Source of the DNA: Zafaria ginkgonis
Lineage (GTDB): Bacteria; Actinomycetota; Actinomycetes; Actinomycetales; Micrococcaceae
Length of the DNA: 64,000 nucleotides
Direction of reading: 5' to 3'
NCBI RefSeq assembly: GCF_039540195.1
Contig: NZ_BAABEO010000011.1
Span: 62,001 to 126,000 of the forward strand
The notes below the pieces were generated by a model. That model saw only the letters and a program-made list of their open reading frames with translations, ran no database searches and had not been told where the DNA came from. Both the position numbers and the translations under genes were made by a program. Positions 23,575 to 31,984 of this stretch are shown here, in pieces (the stretch's first letter is position 1; every line of letters begins with the position of its first letter).

Positions 23575-23599
23575 TCCGGCAGCTTCGCAGGCTGCCGGA
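23575..23599. terminator. Hairpin between CBS and isochorismatase genes
   Basis: TCCGGCAGC (23575-23583) pairs perfectly with GCTGCCGGA (23591-23599) around a 7-nt loop. It lies between convergent genes; no T-run. Confidence 0.5.
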
Positions 23600-23650
23600 G
23601 CACAGCCGCGGGTGGAGGGTGCCATGGGTAGAGGCCTATGCCCGCGGCGC

Positions 23651-24229
23651 TCAGCTCCGGCCGCGCAACCAATGCTCCGCGGCCGCGCCGGCGAGGCAAT
23701 CCTGCCGGTACTCCTCACAGATGAAGTTCAGGATCTGGGACCCCAGCTGCGGCTGCGGCGAGCCGATCGCGTCCGTCGCGTACGCCACCCGGAAATCATG
23801 GGCAAAGGCGTCCGCGCCGGTCTGCGCCACGCAGCTTTGCGTCGATACCCCTGTCAGCAGCACCCTCCCGACCCCGGCCAGACGGAGGCGCTGTGCCAGG
23901 TCGGTGTTCAGGAACGCGCTGTCGCGCAGTTTGACGACGCAGTGGCTGCCCGGCAGGTGGAGGTCGGACAGCAGTGAAGCCTGGGTGGTTCCCTCGAAGT
24001 TGAACCCCTGATCATCGTCGCGCATGTTAAGCGTCCACGTGGATCGGTCCCGGGCGTGCTCCGTGACGACGGTGAACACGGGCGCACCGGCCGCCCGGGC
24101 CCGCTCGGCAAGGGCGTTGGTGGCGTCCACGATGCGGGGCCGCTCCCGCGCAAGCACGGGATCCTCGAAAAAACCGTTCTGCAGGTCGATGACCACCAGT
24201 GCAGCGCGGCTCAGCGTCGTTTGCTCCAC
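23651..24229 (-). CDS. Isochorismatase-family cysteine hydrolase
   Basis: A 192-residue enzyme of the nicotinamidase/isochorismatase superfamily. The catalytic triad is visible: Asp in 'LVVIDLQNGFF' (about 15), Lys in 'VVKLRDSAFLNTDL' (about 99) and Cys in 'GVSTQSCVAQTGADA' (about 132). The family hydrolyses amides or enol ethers; the substrate here is unknown. The start is GTG 24229, supported by AAAGGAG four bases upstream. It stands at the end of a minus-strand group with CsbD and Dps. Confidence 0.88.
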   Translation of the reverse strand: MEQTTLSRAALVVIDLQNGFFEDPVLARERPRIVDATNALAERARAAGAPVFTVVTEHARDRSTWTLNMRDDDQGFNFEGTTQASLLSDLHLPGSHCVVKLRDSAFLNTDLAQRLRLAGVGRVLLTGVSTQSCVAQTGADAFAHDFRVAYATDAIGSPQPQLGSQILNFICEEYRQDCLAGAAAEHWLRGRS

Positions 24230-24312
24230 GCGGCTCCTTTCGCCCTAGGACCCCGGCTCATGACCGGAGGGTGGCCGAGGATCAGCCCGGGCCACCCTCC
24301 GCTGCGTCAGGG

Positions 24313-24507
24313 TCAGTCGGTCAGGTCCCTCTTGACGTCCTTGGCCGCATCCTTGACGTCTTCACCCGCCTGCTTGACCTTGGCCGAAGCCTGGTCGGCC
24401 TGGCCCTCGGCCTCGAGGCGCGGGTTGTCGGTGGCGTCGCCCACGGCTTCCTTGGCCTTGCCGGCGAGCTCCTCGCCCTTGTTCTGCATCTTGTCTCCCA
24501 GTCCCAT
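24313..24507 (-). CDS. CsbD-family stress protein
   Basis: A 64-residue, highly charged helical protein. 'MGLGDKMQNKGEELAGKAKE' and 'AVGDATDNPRLEAEGQADQA' are the CsbD repeat signature. CsbD proteins are induced by general stress; no enzyme activity is known. GGAGCTCC lies just before the ATG. It sits between the Dps and isochorismatase genes on the same strand. Confidence 0.92.
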   Translation of the reverse strand: MGLGDKMQNKGEELAGKAKEAVGDATDNPRLEAEGQADQASAKVKQAGEDVKDAAKDVKRDLTD

Positions 24508-24575
24508 CGGGAGCTCCTTTCGTCAGTGCGGCCGGCACGGCCGCCGTCGGTCGGATATGCGGTTTGGCGCCGCCG

Positions 24576-25139
24576 TTACTTCTTCGTATGGGCGGCCGCC
24601 GACTTCTCCGTCTTCGCCTCCTTGTGCTCGAGCTTGCCTGAGGGGTCCTCCAGATGGGCGCGCAGGAACCACTGGAACTGTTCCAGCTCGGCGGTCTGCC
24701 CAATCAACATGTCCTCGGTGACCGGGTCGATTTCCCCGACCTTTTCAATGGCCTCGCGGTGACTGGACACGACCCCGTTGTAGACCACGTCCAAGGCGGC
24801 CAAATGCTCTGCGGTACCGGCCCGGCCAATCGCGTAGTCGTCCCACTCCCTCTCGGACACCAACTGCCCGGGTAGGCCGTTCGGAGACACACCGAGGGTC
24901 GCAATGCGCTCGGCGGTCGCGTCCACCATGGCACGTACCAAGGTGATTTGCGGATCCAGCATTTCGTGGACGCCGATGAAGTCACGGCCCACGACGTTCC
25001 AGTGCGCATGCTTGAGCGTCAACTGCAGATCGTTGAGCGCATAGAGCCGGTTTTGAAGGATCCTGGCCACCTCGCGGCCTTCCTTGAGTTCCAGGCCCGG
25101 AACCGTGAATCCTGCTGTCGTGCCGTTTGTGGCGGCCAT
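24576..25139 (-). CDS. dps: Dps-family DNA-protection ferritin
   Basis: A 187-residue protein of the Dps/ferritin-like family, a dodecamer that oxidises ferrous iron and protects DNA. The ferroxidase ligands of the inter-subunit site are visible in 'LTLKHAHWNVVGRDFIGVHE' (His, Asp, Glu). 'DDYAIGRAGTAEHLAALDVV' and 'DMLIGQTAELEQFQWFLRAH' complete the four-helix bundle. The C-terminal Lys/His/Ala tail ('KLEHKEAKTEKSAAAHTKK') may bind DNA, as in mycobacterial Dps. ATG 25139 has GAGGAG six bases upstream. It belongs to the stress island. Confidence 0.92.
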   Translation of the reverse strand: MAATNGTTAGFTVPGLELKEGREVARILQNRLYALNDLQLTLKHAHWNVVGRDFIGVHEMLDPQITLVRAMVDATAERIATLGVSPNGLPGQLVSEREWDDYAIGRAGTAEHLAALDVVYNGVVSSHREAIEKVGEIDPVTEDMLIGQTAELEQFQWFLRAHLEDPSGKLEHKEAKTEKSAAAHTKK

Positions 25140-25379
25140 CAAGTTCTCCTCACGTTACGCCACCGCTGGTCGGCGGCTCGTTCCTCAACCTAGGTGCCAT
25201 CGCGTGGCAAGTCCAGTGGCCTTGGTGCCAAGGGTGGGGCCCGCCACCCGTGGAACCCGCCCAAGGTCCGACAAAAATTTCTGGGAGATTAGGGAACAAA
25301 GAGGGACAATGTGAGGTAGCTTACAGCTAAGTGGAATGCCCCGTACAAACCAAGAATCCCAAACCCCAAGGAGAACCCC

Positions 25380-25640
25380 ATGGGAATCATCGGTTGGATC
25401 ATTCTGGGCCTGATCGCCGGCGCGATCGCTAAGGCCATCAAGCCGGGCGAGCAAGGTGGCGGTTGGCTCGTCACCATGTTGCTCGGCGTCGTCGGCGCGC
25501 TGATCGGCGGATGGATCGGCAGCGTTGTCTTCAATGTCGGCCTCGAGAACTTCTGGTCCCTCCAGACTTGGATCGTGGCCATCTTGGGATCCCTCTTGGT
25601 GCTCGTCGTGTGGGGCTTCTTCACCCGCAAGAGGGCCTGA
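25380..25640 (+). CDS. GlsB/YeaQ/YmgE-family stress membrane protein
   Basis: An 86-residue protein of three transmembrane helices with glycine zippers: 'GWIILGLIAGAIAKAIKPG', 'GGGWLVTMLLGVVGALIGGW' and 'IVAILGSLLVLVVWGFF'. This is the transglycosylase-associated/GlsB family, induced by envelope and osmotic stress. AAGGAG lies six bases before the ATG. Function beyond stress association is unknown. Confidence 0.92.
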   Translation: MGIIGWIILGLIAGAIAKAIKPGEQGGGWLVTMLLGVVGALIGGWIGSVVFNVGLENFWSLQTWIVAILGSLLVLVVWGFFTRKRA

Positions 25641-25742
25641 CCCCTTTTCCCCATCCCACTCCCAAGTCCCGGCGGCCGGACCCGGCGCCTGAGCCCCGTT
25701 GGGGTCCGGCCGCCGCCACTACCGCAGAGGGTCCGTGATAAG

Positions 25743-25780
25743 CGGGTGGGGCCCGGACCGATCGGTCCGGGCCCCACCCG
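25743..25780. terminator. 38-bp perfect palindrome terminator
   Basis: 25743-25761 is exactly complementary to 25762-25780, so the arms meet without spacer and the hairpin closes on its own centre. TTTCTTTG follows. It lies between the GlsB-type gene and the converging reductase gene, a bidirectional terminator. Confidence 0.85.
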
Positions 25781-25839
25781 TTTCTTTGTCGTTTCCTCTT
25801 TGTGGTCTGCCGGGTCCGAGCCGCCCGCGCCCCATCCGC

Positions 25840-26505
25840 CTACCGAATGATCCGGAGGTTGAACTCGGGCGTCCCCAGCGCGCCGAACAGGCGCACCCAT
25901 AGCCCCAGGTACATTTCCGGGCCGCGCGCGGTTTCGATGCCACCCAGGTCGATCACGTCCGCGTGCCCCAGTCCGCGCACCAGCCCGAGGACGATTTCCT
26001 TGGCCCCGGCATCGTTGCCGGAAACGAAGGCGGTATGCGCCGGCCGGGCCTGGTCAGGGTCCACCATCAGGGGCGCGCTCATCGTGTTCAGGGACTTGAC
26101 CACCCGCGCGTTCGGGAAGGCGCGCTGGATCCGCTCGCCGAGGCTGTCCACGTCCACGGGATCCAACCGGGGCGGGAAACCCTGGGAGGGGTCCAGCGGG
26201 TTGGCCACATCCAGCAGCACCTTGCCGTCCAGATTCGCCGCACCGGCGGCCTGGAGGGCCTCGAGCGAATGGCGCCCGGCGGTCGCGTTCACCACCAACT
26301 CCGCGCCGGCCGCCGCGTCAATGAATCGCTGCAGGCGGATGCCGGGGTGGGCGGACAGCCAGTCCTGGAAGTCCGATTCCGGCCCATGCCTGTTCACCGT
26401 GGCCTGCACGTCGCGGGTGCCCACGGCCACCCGGTGCCCGACGGCCGCCAACCCGGAGGCCAGCGTGCGCCCAACGATTCCCGTCCCAATGACCCCGATG
26501 TCCAT
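25840..26505 (-). CDS. NADPH-dependent F420 reductase-like dehydrogenase
   Basis: A 221-residue Rossmann protein. The N-terminal 'IGVIGTGIVGRTLASGL' is the NADP-binding loop, with 'AVGTRDV' after the second strand. 'VVNATAGRHSLEALQAAG', 'LLDVANPLD' and 'ARVVKSLNTMSAPLM' match the F420-dependent NADP reductase/NPFR family. Such enzymes exchange hydride between NADPH and F420 or other flavins. Some relatives do not use F420, and I see no F420 synthesis genes here, so the cofactor partner is uncertain. Confidence 0.8.
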   Translation of the reverse strand: MDIGVIGTGIVGRTLASGLAAVGHRVAVGTRDVQATVNRHGPESDFQDWLSAHPGIRLQRFIDAAAGAELVVNATAGRHSLEALQAAGAANLDGKVLLDVANPLDPSQGFPPRLDPVDVDSLGERIQRAFPNARVVKSLNTMSAPLMVDPDQARPAHTAFVSGNDAGAKEIVLGLVRGLGHADVIDLGGIETARGPEMYLGLWVRLFGALGTPEFNLRIIR

Positions 26506-26629
26506 GGCAGTCCCCTTCGGCCGTCCCCGGACCGAGACTAGCCCCGCCCCGAGCCGGGGACAACGGCTGGCCCGACCCCAGCTCCCCGGGGTCCGGACCG
26601 CGGGCCATGTTCAGGATCGGGGCCCGCGT

Positions 26630-27121
26630 TCAGACCCAAGGAACCGTGCCGCGGTTGTGCTCGAACACCAGCGAGGTCTGCGTGGAGGCCACCGCCGGGT
26701 TGGCGGAGAGGTGGTCCAGCACGAACTGTCGCACGTCGTTGGAATCCTTGACCGCCACGTGGATCAGGAAGTCGTCGGTGCCGCCCAGGAAGAACAACTG
26801 GGTCACGCCGGGCAGCGAACGAATCTCCTCCGCGAACGCCGCCATGAGGTGGCGGGCGCCGGCCCTGATGCGCACGGAGATCAGGGCCTCCAGGGCGTGC
26901 CCGAGCACCTCGGGGTCGATATCCAGCGTGAATTTGCGGATCACGCCGGTCTTCTGCAGGGCGTTCAGGCGGGCCAGGCACGTGGAGGGGGCTATGCCCA
27001 GATCGGCCGCGAGGGCATTGTTGGGCCGCCGCGCGTCGTCCAGCAGGAGGCCGAGCAGGCGGCGGTCGATCTCATCCAGTTCGACGACCTCACGGCCCCG
27101 AACATCTTTCGTTGTGGCCAC
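26630..27121 (-). CDS. Lrp/AsnC-family regulator of alanine dehydrogenase (AldR-like)
   Basis: A 163-residue regulator with the helix-turn-helix 'ALAADLGIAPSTCLARLNAL' at about 35-60 and the RAM domain at about 75-155 ('LFFLGGTDDFLIHVAVKD'). It is divergent from alanine dehydrogenase, as in mycobacterial aldR-ald, where alanine is the effector. GTG 27121 has AAGAGG seven bases upstream. The open frame to 27187 crosses the intergenic operator region, so I reject that extension. Confidence 0.88.
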   Translation of the reverse strand: MATTKDVRGREVVELDEIDRRLLGLLLDDARRPNNALAADLGIAPSTCLARLNALQKTGVIRKFTLDIDPEVLGHALEALISVRIRAGARHLMAAFAEEIRSLPGVTQLFFLGGTDDFLIHVAVKDSNDVRQFVLDHLSANPAVASTQTSLVFEHNRGTVPWV

Positions 27122-27171
27122 AGTCACACCTCTTGATTCCGCACTTATTTGCAGGTTCCAGCATACTTGCC

Positions 27172-27185
27172 GCAGAAAATTCCGC
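27172..27185. promoter_or_regulatory. Candidate Lrp/AldR operator upstream of ald
   Basis: GCAGAA-AA-TTCCGC is a dyad with one mismatch, the size of an Lrp-family box. CCGCA half-sites recur at 27139, 27170, 27182 and 27201 in this AT-rich stretch between the divergent regulator and ald. Several close boxes are expected for an octameric Lrp protein. Confidence 0.5.
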
Positions 27186-27301
27186 ACAAGATCATAAGGG
27201 CCGCAGAAAGCCTAATACTGGAACCAATAACCGCGTCGGCGGACCCCGGTCCGGCCAACACCCCACGTACGCATTGCGGCACCGCAAGAAGGAGTCCTGA
27301 A

Positions 27302-28432
27302 GTGATTATCGGCATCCCCAAGGAAATCAAGAACAACGAGTTCCGCGTGGCCATCACCCCCGCGGGCGTCTCTGAGTTCGTCGCCCGCGGCCACCTGGTG
27401 GTGGTCGAGACCGGCGCGGGCGTCGGCTCCGGCATCCCGGACGAGACCTACGTCGCCGCTGGCGCCCGGATCGCCGCCACGGCGGACGAGACCTGGGCGG
27501 CCGCGGACCTGGTGCTCAAGGTCAAGGAACCCATCGCCGCCGAGTACCACCGGATGCGCAAGGACCAGATCCTCTTCACCTACCTGCATCTGGCCGCCTC
27601 CCGCGAATGCACCGAGGCCCTGCTCGCCGCCGGCACCACGGCGATCGCCTACGAGACCGTCACCGCCGGCCGCGCCCTGCCGCTGCTGGCCCCGATGTCC
27701 GAGGTCGCCGGCCGGCTGGCCGCCCAGATCGGCGCGGTGCACCTGCAGCAGCCCAACGGCGGAGCCGGAATCCTCATGGGCGGCGTGCCGGGCACCCGTC
27801 CCGCCAAGGTCGTCGTCATCGGTGGCGGCGTCGCCGGGGAGAACGCGGCGGTCATCGCCGCCGGCATGGGAGCCGATGTCACCATCATCGACATCAGCTT
27901 GGCGCGCCTGAAGGAGATCGACACGGCCCACAACGGCCGCATCAAGACCCTTGCCTCCTCCCAGTTCACGATCGCCGCAGAGGTCGCCGCCGCGGACCTG
28001 GTCATCGGCTCCGTGCTGATTCCGGGCGCGGCGGCCCCGAAGCTGGTCACCCTGGAGATGGTCTCCAGGATGCGCCCGGGCTCGGTGCTGGTGGACATCG
28101 CCATCGACCAGGGCGGCTGCTTCGAGGGTTCCCGCCCGACGACGCACGCCGAGCCGACCTTCAAGGTCCACGACGCCGTCTACTACTGCGTGGCCAACAT
28201 GCCCGGTGCGGTCCCACAGACCTCCACCGCTGCGCTGACCAACGCGACGCTTCCCTACGCCCTGAAGATCGCCTCCAAGGGCTGGCGCGCCGCGCTGCGC
28301 GAGGATGCCGGCCTGGCCGCGGGCCTGAACGTGCACGCCGGACACGTCACCTTCGCGCCGGTGGCAGAGGCCCACGGCCTCGAGTACACGCCCGTCTCCG
28401 CGGTGCTCGCCGAGCCCGCCCTCGCTGGCTGA
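27302..28432 (+). CDS. ald: Alanine dehydrogenase
   Basis: A 376-residue enzyme that reversibly deaminates L-alanine to pyruvate and ammonia with NAD. 'IGIPKEIKNNEFRVAITPAG' is the N-terminal signature and 'VLKVKEPIAAEY' carries the pyruvate-contacting Lys. The catalytic His is in 'LFTYLHLAAS'. 'VVIGGGVAGENAA' is the NAD loop and 'VDIAIDQGGCFE' the catalytic Asp region. Length is normal. GTG 27302 has AAGGAG seven bases upstream. It is controlled from the region shared with the divergent AldR-like regulator. Confidence 0.96.
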   Translation: MIIGIPKEIKNNEFRVAITPAGVSEFVARGHLVVVETGAGVGSGIPDETYVAAGARIAATADETWAAADLVLKVKEPIAAEYHRMRKDQILFTYLHLAASRECTEALLAAGTTAIAYETVTAGRALPLLAPMSEVAGRLAAQIGAVHLQQPNGGAGILMGGVPGTRPAKVVVIGGGVAGENAAVIAAGMGADVTIIDISLARLKEIDTAHNGRIKTLASSQFTIAAEVAAADLVIGSVLIPGAAAPKLVTLEMVSRMRPGSVLVDIAIDQGGCFEGSRPTTHAEPTFKVHDAVYYCVANMPGAVPQTSTAALTNATLPYALKIASKGWRAALREDAGLAAGLNVHAGHVTFAPVAEAHGLEYTPVSAVLAEPALAG

Positions 28433-28451
28433 TCTGACAGCACGACTCGAA

Positions 28452-28505
28452 CAGCACGACGCCGGGGCCGCCTTCCGCACGGAGGGCGGCCCCGGCGTCG
28501 TGCTG
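28452..28505. terminator. 21-bp perfect terminator hairpin
   Basis: 28452-28472 is exactly complementary to 28485-28505, and the loop can pair further. It lies between ald and the converging MFS gene and probably stops both. Confidence 0.8.
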
Positions 28506-28530
28506 CGCGTGCCTCCTGGGGCACCTAAAC

Positions 28531-29820
28531 CTAGGGCACCGACTTGATGTTGCGCACCAGGGCCGCCCCGCCGAGTCCGATCAGGGCCGCGACGACGAAC
28601 AGCGCGGTGTACCCGCCAAGGAACTTCACCGCAACCAGGGCGATCGCCGGGGCGATGACCTGCGGCAGGGCGTTGGCCACGTTGATCACCCCCATGTCCT
28701 TGCCCCGCGCCGCAGCCGAGGGCAGCACCTGGGTGAGCAGGGCGAAATCCACCGCAAGGTAGGTGCCGAAGCCCAGCCCCAGCAGCGCCGCTCCCGCGAC
28801 CGCGCCGGGCCAGACCGGGAAGAGCGCCATGGTCAGCGCCGAGCAGGCGATCACCACCGAGGACACGGTGACGAAGATCCGGCGCTTGCCGGTGCGGTCG
28901 CTCCACGGGCCGGCCAGCACCGCCCCGACGATCACCAGGACCGCATAGATGCCGGTGAGCACCAGCACGCCGAGGGCCGGGTCCGGATGCCCGATCACGT
29001 CGGTGAGGAAAAAGAGCAGGTAGACGATGGTCAACTGGTTGCCGACGTTCATCATGAAGCGCGTCAGCCAGGCCCAGCCGAAGTCGCGGTGCCGGAGCGG
29101 ATTGATCCAGAAACCACCGAGGAAGCTGCCCCAGCGGAAGGGCCCGCGCAGCCGGCGCGGCAGCGCGGGGTCGTCGGGACGGAGCAGGTAAGGCACCACG
29201 GATACGGCCAGCGCGGCTGCGCAGATCCAGTAGCCGAGCGCGACGTTCCCGGAGATCACGAAGCCGATGACGGAGCCGAGCATGATGCCGGCGGTCTGCC
29301 CCATCGCGGCCAAGCCGCCGACCCGCCCGCGCTGGGGCACCGGCACGCGGTCCGGGATGGCTGCGGTGATGGCCGCGTAGGCCGCGTTCGCCCCGGCCTG
29401 GACCAGGCACCAGAAGAGCAGCAGCGCGGCGACTGCCCCGGCTCCGGACAGCGACAGCAGGCCCGCGACGCCCAGGACGGCCCCGGCCAGGATCCACGGC
29501 GAGCGCCGGCCCATCCGGGAGGTGGTGCGGTCGGAAAGCGCGCCGAACAGCGGGTTGGCTACCAGCGCGACGGCGGCCCCGCAGGCGGTCACCAAGGAGA
29601 GGATGGCCTCCTTGTGTCCCGGGTCCAGCGCGGTGGCCTGCAGACCGAGCAGCACGTTCAGGGGCGCGAAAAACGCCGTGTTGATCCCGACGTTGACCAG
29701 GACCAGGCCGGTGACCCAGCCGGGGCCCACGCGCCGGACCGGTTCGGCCAGCGCCTCCGGGACGGGCGCGCCCGGGCTCGCGATGCCAGGTTGTCCGGAC
29801 GCTTCCCCGGCGCCGTCCAT
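28531..29820 (-). CDS. MFS transporter of the GPH/sugar-cation-like type
   Basis: A 429-residue transporter with 12 helices. 'NPLFGALSDRTTSRMGRRSP' (loop 2-3 motif) and 'GPWSDRTGKRRIF' (loop 8-9) are the MFS signatures. 'GINTAFFAPLNVLLGLQATA' opens helix 1. The arrangement resembles sugar-cation symporter-like exporters or importers; substrate unknown. ATG 29820 overlaps the stop of a 32-residue peptide by one base (TGATG), and that peptide overlaps the GDSL hydrolase gene. All three are therefore translated as a chain. The open frame to 29943 runs through the peptide gene and is rejected. Confidence 0.85.
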   Translation of the reverse strand: MDGAGEASGQPGIASPGAPVPEALAEPVRRVGPGWVTGLVLVNVGINTAFFAPLNVLLGLQATALDPGHKEAILSLVTACGAAVALVANPLFGALSDRTTSRMGRRSPWILAGAVLGVAGLLSLSGAGAVAALLLFWCLVQAGANAAYAAITAAIPDRVPVPQRGRVGGLAAMGQTAGIMLGSVIGFVISGNVALGYWICAAALAVSVVPYLLRPDDPALPRRLRGPFRWGSFLGGFWINPLRHRDFGWAWLTRFMMNVGNQLTIVYLLFFLTDVIGHPDPALGVLVLTGIYAVLVIVGAVLAGPWSDRTGKRRIFVTVSSVVIACSALTMALFPVWPGAVAGAALLGLGFGTYLAVDFALLTQVLPSAAARGKDMGVINVANALPQVIAPAIALVAVKFLGGYTALFVVAALIGLGGAALVRNIKSVP

Positions 29821-29918
29821 CAGATGAGGCTCGAGATCAGTCCGGCACCTGCAGAGGCAACCATCGCAACGATCAGTGCCCATGTCAGGGGCTTGGTGTA
29901 TTTGCGGAGTGAGTTCAT
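29820..29918 (-). CDS. 32-residue single-pass membrane peptide (short ORF)
   Basis: ATG at 29918 overlaps the TGA of the GDSL hydrolase (ATGA). The TGA at 29820-29822 overlaps the ATG of the MFS transporter (TGATG). The peptide starts 'MNSLRKYTKPLTW', is positively charged at the N-terminus, then has one helix-forming hydrophobic stretch ending 'AGAGLISSLI'. Two precise overlaps make chance unlikely. It may be a small subunit or regulator of the transporter, as in small-peptide/transporter pairs. It is not in any family I recognise. Confidence 0.7.
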   Translation of the reverse strand: MNSLRKYTKPLTWALIVAMVASAGAGLISSLI

Positions 29919-30733
29919 GGTTCGTCCATTTTAGGCCGGTCAAGCAGCTGCGCCCGGTACAGCTTCTTCAGGCCCTCGGCCGGGCGGACAGGCTCCGGCC
30001 AGCGCGGTGAGAGGGCATCCCCCAGCGTGATCCCCCGCATCCGGCGCCCGAACATGGGGAGCACCCACTGGCGCAGCCATTCGGCCTCGCGCAGCGCCGC
30101 GGCGCCGGGGCCGAGGCGCTCGGCAGGGCCGAACGGCTCGAACGCCAGCCGGTGGCGCACGCCTAGCAGGTCCAGCACGCGGATGGCCAGGTAGCGGTGC
30201 CCGGCCCGGTTCATGTGCAGCCGGTCGGTGTCCCACATGCGCCGGTCCCGGTAGGCGTCCCACGCCCAATAGTCCACCAGGGTGGCCCCGTGTTCCGCGG
30301 CGAGGCGGCGCACCTCCGCATTGAAGACGTGGTTGCGCCGCCTCATGCGTTCCAGCATCGGGCTGAGCGGAACGTCGAACCCGGTGAAGAGCAGGACCTG
30401 CGCCCCAGAGGCGCAGAGCCGGGCGACCGCCTCCCCGTAGAGCGCCAGCAGGGCCCCCATGTCCTGGCGCAGCTCCAGCAAGTCGTTGCCTCCGGCGTAG
30501 AAGGACACCAGCGTCGGCTCGCACGCCAGCGCGGGGCCGATCTGCTCGTCGACAATCCGGGCCAGCCGCCTGCTGCGGATCGCCAAGTTGGCGTACTCCC
30601 ATTCGGGGTCCGCTTTGGAGAGTTGCTTCGCGACCCGGTCCGCCCATCCGCGCACGCCGTTGGGGAACCTCACGTCCCAGTCGCCCACGCCCTCGGTGAA
30701 GGAGTCGCCGATCGCGACGAACCGCCCTGCCAT
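29915..30733 (-). CDS. SGNH/GDSL-family hydrolase
   Basis: A 272-residue esterase/lipase of the SGNH fold. Block I is 'FVAIGDSFTEGVGD' with the nucleophile Ser, block III is 'FYAGGNDLLELR' with oxyanion Asn, and block V is 'DTDRLHMNRAGH' with Asp and His. No signal peptide is seen after the chosen ATG 30733. The frame to 31045 adds proline/arginine-rich sequence without a ribosome site. It heads a three-gene overlapping unit with a 32-residue peptide and an MFS transporter, so the hydrolysed ester may be a transport substrate or product. Confidence 0.85.
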   Translation of the reverse strand: MAGRFVAIGDSFTEGVGDWDVRFPNGVRGWADRVAKQLSKADPEWEYANLAIRSRRLARIVDEQIGPALACEPTLVSFYAGGNDLLELRQDMGALLALYGEAVARLCASGAQVLLFTGFDVPLSPMLERMRRRNHVFNAEVRRLAAEHGATLVDYWAWDAYRDRRMWDTDRLHMNRAGHRYLAIRVLDLLGVRHRLAFEPFGPAERLGPGAAALREAEWLRQWVLPMFGRRMRGITLGDALSPRWPEPVRPAEGLKKLYRAQLLDRPKMDEP

Positions 30734-30987
30734 GCCCGCGATGCTAGACGCCGAAAAAGGCCGGGTCTCGACGGCCGGGCGAACACGCCATGAACTGCGG
30801 GCCGAAGGCTGCACGCCGGCGCCGCCGTATCCGGCCCGGACGCGGTGGGACCCGGGCATCGGGAAAACCCCTGCCCGTACAACCACGGGTTGATTCCGGA
30901 TGCTCCGGTCCACCCGGGTTACCGCCTCCCACGCCTCCCACGCCTCGCTTCGCTCGACGCGGGGCCCTCGGCGGTTAGGCTGGGGCC

Positions 30988-31851
30988 ATGGCCGACCTTC
31001 GCCCCGCGATTTGGCTGCCCCGCCACCGGGGCCGGAAGCTGGCACACCACCTGGTGCCGGCGTTCGTCGTCGCCTCCTTCCTGCTGGCCCTGGCCGTGGC
31101 CGCCCTCCTGATGGACCACCTTCTCTTCGCTGTCTCCATGCTCGCCCTGGGCGCCGCCGCGGCCGTGTCCATCCTTCGCGAGTTCCGCCGGCACGGCTCG
31201 GTGCCCACCCCGGAGAGCGCCTCGGTGGTGACCTCCTCGGGGCGCCGCGCGGCCACCCGCTTCGCGATGGCCGGCGCCACCGCCGTCGGGTCCGCGGTCA
31301 CGGTGGGGCTGGGAGTGGTGACCATGGTCGCCGCGCTCGCGCTCGAGGCCCGGTACCTGCTGCTGCACGGGGACCAGCCCCGCCTGCTGCAAATGCTGGG
31401 CTCCGCGGTGCTGCTGGTGGTCGGCTTCGGGATCCTGCGCGAGGGGCTGCGGCTGGCGCGCGTCGCCGCCACGGACCATCCCCCGGGGGTGTACCTGACC
31501 CGCAGCCGGATCGTGGTCTCCGGCCCCGACGGCATGAACGAGGTCTATTGGAAGGACGTCGAGTCCGTCGCGGCGGAGAACCCGCGCGGCCGGGTCCCGC
31601 TCGGGGACCGCGGCCCGGCCTACATCACCGTCCGGCGGCGCTCCGGCGGGGACGGCCTGGACAGCAGGCGGGCGGCGCGGCGGGACTTCCTGCAGGAACG
31701 GCGCCACAAGCGCGTGGTGGTTCCGGTCCAGTACCTCACCGCCGACCCCAACCTGCTGCTCAACGCCGTCGAACACTACCTCACCCATCCGGACGACCGG
31801 CCCGAACTCGGCACCCCCGCGGCCCTGCGCCGGCTCGCGGGGCACGGCTAG
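30988..31851 (+). CDS. Membrane protein of unknown family
   Basis: A 287-residue protein with four hydrophobic segments at about residues 23-40, 45-62, 93-118 and 130-147. A cytoplasmic domain at about 155-285 contains 'YLTRSRIVVSGPDGMNEVYW' and 'KRVVVPVQYLTADPNLLLNA'. That domain looks like a PH-like beta structure found at the C-terminus of many actinobacterial membrane proteins. I recognise no named family. It is divergent from the GDSL unit and followed by a thioesterase gene 130 bases later. No Shine-Dalgarno sequence is obvious. Confidence 0.65.
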   Translation: MADLRPAIWLPRHRGRKLAHHLVPAFVVASFLLALAVAALLMDHLLFAVSMLALGAAAAVSILREFRRHGSVPTPESASVVTSSGRRAATRFAMAGATAVGSAVTVGLGVVTMVAALALEARYLLLHGDQPRLLQMLGSAVLLVVGFGILREGLRLARVAATDHPPGVYLTRSRIVVSGPDGMNEVYWKDVESVAAENPRGRVPLGDRGPAYITVRRRSGGDGLDSRRAARRDFLQERRHKRVVVPVQYLTADPNLLLNAVEHYLTHPDDRPELGTPAALRRLAGHG

Positions 31852-31984
31852 CGCGCGGGGCCGCATTCGTGCCGTGGGACGGCATGGTGGCGGGAACGGG
31901 GCGCGGGGCGCTCGTAGGGTGGACTGGGCATCCGGGGCGACCGGCCCCGCAGCACCGGACAGACGCGCGAAAGGAGCGGCGGAC

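Noticed and set aside
27212..29497. A 761-codon minus-strand open frame opposite ald
   Set aside because: It is Arg/Gly-rich composition noise antisense to ald and out of frame with the MFS gene.
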